Positions 1 through 5,187 of a stretch of DNA of 8,240 nucleotides are shown here, in pieces (position 1 is the first letter of the stretch; each line of letters begins with the position of its first letter). The position numbers and the translations under genes are program-made. The stretch spans positions 1 to 8,240 of the forward strand of contig CALGGL010000018.1 of NCBI GenBank assembly GCA_937915975.1. Direction: 5' to 3'. Source of the stretch: an uncultured Lachnospiraceae bacterium (lineage in GTDB: Bacteria; Bacillota; Clostridia; Lachnospirales; Lachnospiraceae). Under the pieces are notes generated by a model. That model was given only the letters and a program-made list of their open reading frames with translations, did no database searches and had not been told where the DNA came from.

Positions 1-1889
1 ATATCCAGACGACTCAAAAATTCGGCATTAAAATAACACCAGTTCCAGAGACGGATATTCATAAAAAATAATAATCCCCAATCTCTAAATTTAGTTGTAT
101 CCTTTATTGTTAAAGTTGTTGTTTCCTGATTTAATAAAAGCTCAGTTGCAGTAGTCTGAATGAGATTTGCCCTTTTTAAATATAATTCATGAGTTAATGT
201 ATTAACATTTATATAATAATTTATTTCAACGAAATCAACAGCACAAGATAAGAAATTCCATTTATTTATTAGAATTGTGGTAGTTAATTTTCTTGGTATA
301 CTTCCATCTTCGTTTAAATATGGAACACAATGAAATTCATATACATTATTTCCAAAAGGTTGACTTCCCTTTTCAACTATTATTTTACTATGTCCATCCC
401 AATAAAATTCTATTCCACCAAATCTTCCTTCTATATAATTATATGCATCCGTATCAGCAGAAACTATATCAAGAAAGGTCAGTTTTTTCAGATTTGAAAC
501 CGGACTTCCGTCAAAGCTTCCCGCTCCGTTAAGATCCAAAAACCTAAGCTCGTCGCAGCTTCCCAAGGCTTCTATGCTTTTTAGTTTATTGTTATTAAAG
601 CATACCCGTACCAGATTCTCCTTATTGGATAAGGCTGATATATCCTCTATACGGTTGCACTGAAAATCCACATATTCAAGCTTATCCAGATTCTCAAGCG
701 GAGAGATATCCTGTATCTGCTCACCTACTATGATAACCTCCTTAAGATTAGGCATATTCTTAAGATCCGACAAATCTGTCAAATCTCCTATTTTTCCGTT
801 ATTTGAAAAGCTTTCCTTCGCCGTATCTATCTCATAATAATTTGGATATACCGTGTTTACAATTATATATATGCCCGTTACTTCTTCCAAATCCTCGTAG
901 GTAATGCTGCCGTACGGTTTATCTATGGATGCCCTAACCGCTTCTTCTATAAGCGGATCCGCAAACTTATATGCCCACTTGCTCTTTAAGAAGGACAATA
1001 TACAGGTAGCTATCACGCATATAACCGCCACAGCTATTGTAAGTCCAATGAAAAACGCCCTTATGTTTCTCTTTTTCCTTCCTTTTTCATCATAAGGCTC
1101 ATACAGCTTTTTCAAATCCGAAATAAGCGCATCATCATTTTTGTATCGCTTGTCAGGCAGAAATTCCGTACATTTCTTTGAAATTTTCTCCAAACCCTTC
1201 TCAGAATTTTTCAACGGTTCTGCCCTGCCCGTCATCATCCATGCGAGCACAACACCGTAAGAATATATATCGGAACGAATATCCGTCTGCATAAATCCAT
1301 ACTGTTCGGGAGCAGCATATCCTGCCGTTCCTCCAATGGTTGTATCAACAGGCTTTCCCTGCTTATACCTTCTGCTTATCTCAAAATCAATAAACGCTAT
1401 GTTTCCATCGTCTTTAACTATTATATTTTGCGGTTTGATATCTCTATGAATTATAGCCGGATTAAGAGAATGAAGCTCTCTCATAGCATACGCCAGCCTG
1501 ATAGCCAGCTCAAGCTTGCTTTTATAATCTAATCTTTGCGCACGTAAATACTCATCAAGAGAAATACCCTCGACATACTCGCGTATCACTATATAATAAT
1601 TGTCATTCTTGAATTCTTCTATGAATCTTGGAATCTGTGTGCTTTCCGTATCCTTTAAAATATTATTCTCATTATTTTCATATAATATATTATTATTTGA
1701 GAAGCATTTTGCCACTACCTTTTTTTGATTCTTCTTATCCTCCGCAAGCAGGGCATATGATTTTTCGGTATTGTTAAAGCATTCTACAATCGTATATTTT
1801 TCCAAAAACTCTTTAGGAAAAGTTCTTTCAAATTCAAGATCAAAGTTTTCTAAAAATTTTTCCTTGTCTTTCACAGACGCATACCCCAT
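1..1889 (-). CDS. Membrane Ser/Thr protein kinase with extracytoplasmic leucine-rich repeats (3' end outside window)
   Basis: Hanks-type kinase, open for 629 codons and running off the window at base 1, so the C-terminus is missing. Seen: beta-3 Lys K61, candidate alpha-C Glu E74, HRDIKPQN at 148-155, DFE at 168-170 in place of DFG, GTAGYAAPEQ at 188-196 and D207. The N-lobe has no glycine-rich loop. A basic stretch (271-277) precedes one membrane segment (about 278-301). Outside lies a linker, then SDS22/internalin-like leucine-rich repeats (about 370-476), then an unrecognised segment rich in beta-branched residues (477-629+). Family knowledge predicts a cytoplasmic kinase phosphorylating Ser/Thr, with the repeats sensing a ligand. 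The ATG at 1889 has no clear Shine-Dalgarno and lies 10 nt after the upstream helix-turn-helix gene, suggesting translational coupling. GC drops from about 38% to 27% near base 480, just where the repeats end. The kinase call is firm; activity is uncertain given DFE and the missing loop. Confidence 0.9.
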   Translation of the reverse strand, partial: MGYASVKDKEKFLENFDLEFERTFPKEFLEKYTIVECFNNTEKSYALLAEDKKNQKKVVAKCFSNNNILYENNENNILKDTESTQIPRFIEEFKNDNYYIVIREYVEGISLDEYLRAQRLDYKSKLELAIRLAYAMRELHSLNPAIIHRDIKPQNIIVKDDGNIAFIDFEISRRYKQGKPVDTTIGGTAGYAAPEQYGFMQTDIRSDIYSYGVVLAWMMTGRAEPLKNSEKGLEKISKKCTEFLPDKRYKNDDALISDLKKLYEPYDEKGRKKRNIRAFFIGLTIAVAVICVIATCILSFLKSKWAYKFADPLIEEAVRASIDKPYGSITYEDLEEVTGIYIIVNTVYPNYYEIDTAKESFSNNGKIGDLTDLSDLKNMPNLKEVIIVGEQIQDISPLENLDKLEYVDFQCNRIEDISALSNKENLVRVCFNNNKLKSIEALGSCDELRFLDLNGAGSFDGSPVSNLKKLTFLDIVSADTDAYNYIEGRFGGIEFYWDGHSKIIVEKGSQPFGNNVYEFHCVPYLNEDGSIPRKLTTTILINKWNFLSCAVDFVEINYYINVNTLTHELYLKRANLIQTTATELLLNQETTTLTIKDTTKFRDWGLLFFMNIRLWNWCYFNAEFLSRLD

Positions 1890-1893
1890 TACC

Positions 1894-1916
1894 AAAAAGC
1901 TATGCACCCAGCATAG
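1894..1916 (-). terminator. Small hairpin plus T-run between regulator and kinase genes (possible attenuator)
   Basis: Read on the minus strand, CTATGC-TGGGT-GCATAG (1916-1900) forms a 6-bp stem with a 5-nt loop, then C and five T (1899-1894). It contains the TAG stop of the helix-turn-helix gene and ends 5 nt before the kinase ATG at 1889. It could be a weak intrinsic terminator lowering kinase expression relative to the regulator, or a hairpin opened by the ribosome finishing the first gene. The short stem means chance is possible. Confidence 0.35.
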
Positions 1917-2325
1917 GTAACTCGCTATCGCAGAGCAAATCCTGCGTCTCCATAATACTCATTTCATGAGATACTGCATATATAATGATTGCGTCTCTTT
2001 TTATCTTTGGATAAAGTACACTCTTACCTGCGATATTGAGCATTCTCTGTGTCTCATCAAGGGAGAGTCCAAACCCAAATGCTATCTGTAAAAGCTTATC
2101 TCTTGAAGGCGTTCTCGTACCATTAAAAATCTGATGTCCGTAGGTTCTCTCTATCTGTGCTTTATTTATAACTCTTTCAGGAACAGTATTCCTTTCTTCA
2201 CAAAGCTTCATAAGATATTCGGCTATGGTACATTCATAAAAATCCGTCTCATGCTTATCTAAAACAGTATTTATATTCTTCCCTTTTGTAAGCTTATTTA
2301 ATAATGAGTTTGTCGAAACTCCCAT
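1900..2325 (-). CDS. Small XRE-like helix-turn-helix protein paired with the LRR kinase
   Basis: 141-residue cytoplasmic protein, probably DNA-binding. Residues about 36-96 resemble a Cro/CI-type helix-turn-helix: IERTY at 58-62 in the likely recognition region, then GTRTPSRD at 69-76 and GLSLDET at 86-92. A second conserved block, LYPKIKRDAIIIY (104-116), leads into SIMETQDLL. It is a clear paralog of the plus-strand protein at 3692-4132, sharing IERTY, G.R.P.RD, G.GL.L.ET.R.L, LY.K.KRD.IIIY and S..ET..LL in order. The start is supported by GAGGGG at 2334-2339, 8 nt before the ATG. It is the first gene of a probable two-gene operon with the LRR kinase. The pairing suggests it is that kinase's transcriptional partner or phosphorylation target, which is inference. 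Its promoter region contains a palindrome that it or its paralog may bind. Confidence 0.82.
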   Translation of the reverse strand: MGVSTNSLLNKLTKGKNINTVLDKHETDFYECTIAEYLMKLCEERNTVPERVINKAQIERTYGHQIFNGTRTPSRDKLLQIAFGFGLSLDETQRMLNIAGKSVLYPKIKRDAIIIYAVSHEMSIMETQDLLCDSELPMLGA

Positions 2326-2367
2326 AAATAAATCCCCTCATAAAAAAATGTTATAAAAGTTCGTAAT

Positions 2368-2373
2368 ATTATA
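2368..2373 (-). promoter_or_regulatory. -10 box (TATAAT) for the helix-turn-helix/LRR-kinase operon
   Basis: A perfect TATAAT on the minus strand gives a predicted start near 2361 and a leader of about 36 nt. The -35 position 17 nt upstream reads ACCTTT, a poor match, and overlaps the edge of the palindrome at 2395-2411, as expected for an activator-assisted promoter. An alternative pairing, TTGGAT with TATTAC at 17-bp spacing a few bases downstream, cannot be excluded. Confidence 0.5.
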
Positions 2374-2394
2374 TATCATTTTTTTATCCAAAAG

Positions 2395-2411
2395 GTGTGC
2401 TTATTGCACAC
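2395..2411. promoter_or_regulatory. 17-bp palindrome GTGTGC-N5-GCACAC, putative operator
   Basis: Perfect 6-bp arms around a 5-bp spacer, lying over the -35 region of the operon starting at 2325. A near-identical element (GTGTAC-N5-GTACAC) occurs at 5147-5163. Each is 22 nt from the first base of a -10-like hexamer. It could alternatively be a weak terminator hairpin for the kinase gene ending at 2446, since CTTTT follows it on the minus strand, but the stem is short. Confidence 0.5.
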
Positions 2412-2445
2412 GTTGTTTTTATCATATCATTTTTAAAAAATATTA

Positions 2446-3564
2446 TCAAACAACAGCTACAAGAATAGATATAATCAAAGCTGTAAAAAGTACTATAAAT
2501 ATATCTATTATTATTACACCCACAACTCTTTTTATGCCGGATTTTCTGTCAAGCCGGCCGATTTTATTTTGCCAATCAAGATAATTACAGGAAAACAAAA
2601 AAACGGCAAAAAGCCCAAGCGAAAATCCTATCCTGTTGGCATTTAACTCAAAGGTCTTATTATCACTTATATAATTATCATGCTTATAGGTTATCGTGCA
2701 GTATATTAAAAAAGCATATACAAAAATCGCCGCCAACATATGCATGGGATTTTTCTTTCTGAAGCCCGGCAATGTGTAAGACCTTTTTTCGTAAGTCACA
2801 TCCGACTCTTTATTAACAACAATTTGATTAAGATAAGCCTTGATTTCATCCACACTTTGAAATCTTTCATCAGGAGCAAGCTTCGTACATTTATCGGTTA
2901 AACCTGACAGTTTACCGGAGGAAATGCTACATTTTTCCATTATATTTTTTATGGTTGCTCCCAATCCGTAAATGTCTGTTCTGGCATCGCTTTCACCGAA
3001 ACCAAACTGTTCCGGAGCAGCAAAGCCCGCAGTTCCCATAATAACGGTATCCTTACTTTTTACTCCGGTATAGTTCCTTGAAATATTGAAATCTATAAGA
3101 TACGTTTTCCCGATATCACTTATAATTATATTATCAGGCTTTATGTCCCTGTGTATTATCGGTGGATTAAATGAATGAAGTCTTGTCAATATATCAACAA
3201 GCTTAATTATTATACTTATCAGCTTTTCTTCTGTTATAGCATTTTTCTCAATATATTCCGACAAAGAAACTCCCTTTATATATTCTTCAGCTACAACCAG
3301 CATTTTTTCGTCATCAACACATGTATGATATATCTCATATATCTTGGGAATACCCGTTATATCCTCATTTTTTAATGTGTCATATATATTTTCATCAAAG
3401 GTTTTTAGCTGCTTTAGGATATATTTCCTTTTATCCATTTTATTGATTACAATATATGTATCGCTTGAATCATTTAATCCTGCGATATACTCATATGTAT
3501 TTGATATATAGTCATCCTTCCATAAGGACGGCTGATTATTTATTTTTTCGTTTTGTTCAAGCAT
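2446..3564 (-). CDS. Membrane Ser/Thr protein kinase with three C-terminal membrane segments
   Basis: Complete 372-residue Hanks-type kinase. Seen: beta-3 Lys K51 (YILKQL), HRDIKPDN at 138-145, DFN at 158-160 instead of DFG, GTAGFAAPEQ at 177-186 and D197. The glycine loop is degenerate. After the kinase come hydrophobic segments at about 274-293, 312-329 and 347-372, the last ending at the stop. There is no recognisable extracellular sensor, only short loops, unlike the LRR kinase at 1-1889, with which it shares long catalytic stretches (LHS.NP.IIHRDIKP.NII). The ATG at 3564 follows AAAGGA (3572-3577) at good spacing. It is divergent from a helix-turn-helix gene at 3692, mirroring the other module. 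The DFG glycine change leaves the metal-binding Asp, so activity is possible but unproven. The membrane bundle may sense the membrane or pair with another protein. Confidence 0.9.
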   Translation of the reverse strand: MLEQNEKINNQPSLWKDDYISNTYEYIAGLNDSSDTYIVINKMDKRKYILKQLKTFDENIYDTLKNEDITGIPKIYEIYHTCVDDEKMLVVAEEYIKGVSLSEYIEKNAITEEKLISIIIKLVDILTRLHSFNPPIIHRDIKPDNIIISDIGKTYLIDFNISRNYTGVKSKDTVIMGTAGFAAPEQFGFGESDARTDIYGLGATIKNIMEKCSISSGKLSGLTDKCTKLAPDERFQSVDEIKAYLNQIVVNKESDVTYEKRSYTLPGFRKKNPMHMLAAIFVYAFLIYCTITYKHDNYISDNKTFELNANRIGFSLGLFAVFLFSCNYLDWQNKIGRLDRKSGIKRVVGVIIIDIFIVLFTALIISILVAVV

Positions 3565-3631
3565 AGTTTCATCCTTTATATCAACAGACTTGCTTAACTT
3601 TATATTTTATCTGAAGATTTACCGGTATTTC

Positions 3632-3660
3632 TTGCATTTTTTATATCCTTAAGATATGAT
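3632..3660 (+). promoter_or_regulatory. SigA-type promoter for the plus-strand helix-turn-helix gene
   Basis: TTGCAT (3632-3637), a 17-bp spacer and TATGAT (3655-3660). Predicted start is near 3667, 10 nt before the GGAGG at 3677-3681. It overlaps the opposing kinase promoter at 3664-3692. Confidence 0.65.
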
Positions 3661-3663
3661 TTG

Positions 3664-3692
3664 ATTATAACATTACGGAGGATTTACATCAA
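3664..3692 (-). promoter_or_regulatory. SigA-type promoter for the divergent kinase gene
   Basis: On the minus strand, TTGATG (3692-3687), a 17-bp spacer and TATAAT (3669-3664). Predicted start is near 3657, giving a leader of about 93 nt to the kinase ATG at 3564. The -35 box touches the start codon of the helix-turn-helix gene and the spacer spans its ribosome binding site. The two -10 boxes are 3 bp apart, so the promoters should compete for RNA polymerase. Confidence 0.6.
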
Positions 3693-4132
3693 TGAAAGAA
3701 GTAATAAAGAAAAAGACCATAGAGCTTCTTGACATCTTAAGTCAGGCAGAAAATTCAGAGGCTTTAAAAAAATATTTAGAGGATACTGCCGATTGTAAAG
3801 AACTGAATTTTACTGATTATTTTAATGAGATTTTAGTTAAAAAGGGAATTAATAAATCTGATATGGTTACCCGCTCCGGCATAGAAAGAACATATCTATA
3901 TCATATACTTAGCGGCGACAGGGTTCCGGGAAGAGATAATGCCCTGCGCCTTTGTATAGGAGCAGGGCTTAAGCTTGAAGAAACCATGCGTTGTCTTGAG
4001 CTTTTATCAGCGGGTATTCTTTATGCAAAAAACAAACGCGATTCCATAATTATTTATTCAATCAACCGTGGATTATCCGTTGATGAAACCAACTCTCTTC
4101 TTTATGAACATGATGAGCCTCCACTAAAGTAA
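3692..4132 (+). CDS. Small XRE-like helix-turn-helix protein divergent from the second kinase
   Basis: 146 residues, probably a cytoplasmic DNA-binding protein. An N-terminal helical region (about 1-38) precedes a Cro/CI-like domain (about 40-102) with IERTYLYHILSG at 64-75 and GDRVPGRD at 75-82. The LYAKNKRDSIIIY block (110-122) follows, then a final helix with SVDETNSLLY. It is the paralog of the 1900-2325 protein and the only convincing plus-strand gene here. Start: GGAGG at 3677-3681, 10 nt before the ATG. It faces the kinase gene head to head with overlapping promoters, so binding there could regulate both genes; this is inference. It converges on the duplicated-domain gene with only 9 nt between the stops. 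Confidence 0.85.
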   Translation: MKEVIKKKTIELLDILSQAENSEALKKYLEDTADCKELNFTDYFNEILVKKGINKSDMVTRSGIERTYLYHILSGDRVPGRDNALRLCIGAGLKLEETMRCLELLSAGILYAKNKRDSIIIYSINRGLSVDETNSLLYEHDEPPLK

Positions 4133-4147
4133 ACTCATTTTTTACTT
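4127..4147. terminator. Weak AT-rich hairpin between convergent genes
   Basis: AAGTAAA (4127-4133) and TTTACTT (4141-4147) can pair across a 7-nt loop and overlap both stop codons of the convergent genes. It could serve as a weak bidirectional terminator, but the stem has only one G-C pair. Confidence 0.2.
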
Positions 4148-5086
4148 GGTTGAAAAGCTTATCGGTTCAGATGTTTCTATTCTGTTATAGCTGTTGGCAT
4201 CAATTATCTTAAATACAAGTTCTATATCATCGACACTTGTAATATTATTGTCCTCAAGGTCGCTTGACAAAATTGTTATCTCATCTATAGCCTTCTTACC
4301 GTCATATACATTTGCCGAAAAATAAGGAGTAACCATAAATCCGTTTATCGACATATCATCGCACTGAACTATAACATTTTGTCCGCTTGTGTTTTCTATA
4401 TAAAGTAAAACTCCCGCTCCCCAGAAGGATTTTTCATCAACATACTTTCCGACAATCCTTATACCATTGCTGTTAAAAAGCTCCTGACCCGCGTCATTTG
4501 GGGTAGTGTCGATTTCATTTATTGCAGAGGTTTCTATCGTTACACAATCAAAATCCTCTATAGTCATATAAGTATCCGGATCAAAGGTATGAAAATAAAT
4601 TTCCACCTTTCCAACATTATCTATACCGGCAGCCTCAAGCTCGGAGCTTGAAAGATACATCATCTCATTTGACTTTTTACCGGCAGCAACTGTCGATGTA
4701 AATAAATCAAATATCATATAATCATTTACGATAAGCGCCGTACATCCAAGACCGATTGACTTATCCGAATCATTTTCTATCAAAAGATTGATTCCGTCAC
4801 CCCATATACTATCTGTCTTATATTCGGTAGCGGTAACCTTAAGACCGTCCTTTTCAAAAAGAAGCTGTTCCTCAATCGTTACCTTTTCTGATGTCTGTCC
4901 GTTTTTATCTGAAGCTTCTTCATTATCATCTGAATCATTATTATCTTTATCATCCGATGTATCACCTGCCACTATATCCTTTTTTCCTGAATCTTCTTTA
5001 TCCTTTTTTCCTGCCGATGCTATGGCACCTAATACAATAATCACAATCAGTACGACAAGCCAAGTTTTTTTCTTCTTTTTTCTCAT
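4142..5086 (-). CDS. Exported or membrane-anchored protein with a duplicated beta-rich domain
   Basis: 314 residues, family not recognised. A basic start (MRKKKKK) and hydrophobic segment (9-25) ending in ASAG suggest a signal peptide or membrane anchor; there is no lipobox Cys. An acidic Asp/Ser/Asn-rich linker (about 27-68) follows. Two copies of one domain come next, residues 75-186 and 203-314, sharing LF...G, S.WG.G, L.IEN.S, a GKK turn, LSS(S/D)LE..(G/N)I..V and D..(S/T)Y..IE. The hydrophobic/polar alternation suggests Ig-like beta sandwiches; this is inferred, not recognised. The start at 5086 is chosen over an in-frame ATG at 5128 because GAGAGGG lies 8 nt upstream. The gene has its own candidate promoter with a palindrome like that of the kinase operon, and a large inverted repeat over its ribosome binding site. 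It may be an exported output of the kinase system. Confidence 0.8.
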   Translation of the reverse strand: MRKKKKKTWLVVLIVIIVLGAIASAGKKDKEDSGKKDIVAGDTSDDKDNNDSDDNEEASDKNGQTSEKVTIEEQLLFEKDGLKVTATEYKTDSIWGDGINLLIENDSDKSIGLGCTALIVNDYMIFDLFTSTVAAGKKSNEMMYLSSSELEAAGIDNVGKVEIYFHTFDPDTYMTIEDFDCVTIETSAINEIDTTPNDAGQELFNSNGIRIVGKYVDEKSFWGAGVLLYIENTSGQNVIVQCDDMSINGFMVTPYFSANVYDGKKAIDEITILSSDLEDNNITSVDDIELVFKIIDANSYNRIETSEPISFSTK

Positions 5087-5089
5087 AAT

Positions 5090-5145
5090 AAAATCCCTCT
5101 CTTTCGATATATTTTTATAATAATACATCGAAAGAAAGGGATTTT
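5090..5145 (-). repeat. 19-bp inverted repeat enclosing the ribosome binding site of the duplicated-domain gene
   Basis: Arms 5090-5108 and 5127-5145 (19 nt each) pair completely in minus-strand RNA with one G-U wobble, around an 18-nt loop. The 3' arm contains GAGAGGG, the ribosome binding site for the ATG at 5086, which lies 3 nt beyond the arm. Transcripts reading through from the lipase gene would hide that site. The predicted start from the local promoter (near 5113) falls in the loop, so local transcripts would lack the 5' arm and stay translatable. Alternatively it terminates the lipase transcript, since the 3' arm ends in TTTT, but the run is short and the loop large. Confidence 0.65.
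5120..5125 (-). promoter_or_regulatory. Candidate -10 box (TATTAT) for the duplicated-domain gene
   Basis: TATTAT on the minus strand lies in the loop of the inverted repeat. Predicted start is near 5113, with a leader of about 27 nt. The -35 position (about 5143-5148, ACCAAA) matches consensus poorly and abuts the palindrome at 5147-5163, as in the kinase operon promoter at 2368-2411. Confidence 0.4.
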
Positions 5146-5146
5146 G

Positions 5147-5163
5147 GTGTACTCTGTGTACAC
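5147..5163. promoter_or_regulatory. 17-bp palindrome GTGTAC-N5-GTACAC, putative operator
   Basis: Perfect 6-bp arms and 5-bp spacer, in the short gap after the lipase stop (5188) and next to the inverted repeat. It matches the 2395-2411 element in arm length, spacer length, the half-site pattern GTGTRC and distance to the -10 hexamer. It is probably bound by a dimeric regulator; which one is unknown. Confidence 0.5.
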
Positions 5164-5187
5164 AAATTTATGTTCTTAAATTACTAT

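Noticed and set aside
293..1095. Plus-strand open frames opposite the LRR kinase (293-532, 904-1095)
   Set aside because: No ribosome binding sites or recognisable domains; the minus frame is continuous with clear kinase and LRR motifs.
2395..2445. Intrinsic terminator for the second kinase gene
   Set aside because: The only hairpin has a 6-bp stem with a 4-T tail, and its match to the 5147-5163 element at the same distance from a -10 box makes an operator role more likely. Not fully excluded.
4788..5120. Plus-strand open frame of 110 codons opposite the duplicated-domain gene
   Set aside because: Ser/Phe-rich antisense of the acidic linker and lysine-rich start; no ribosome binding site.
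5087..5128. Upstream ATG (5128) for the duplicated-domain protein
   Set aside because: It precedes the ribosome binding site and would put 14 residues ahead of a normal signal/anchor start; the ATG at 5086 has GAGAGGG at good spacing.
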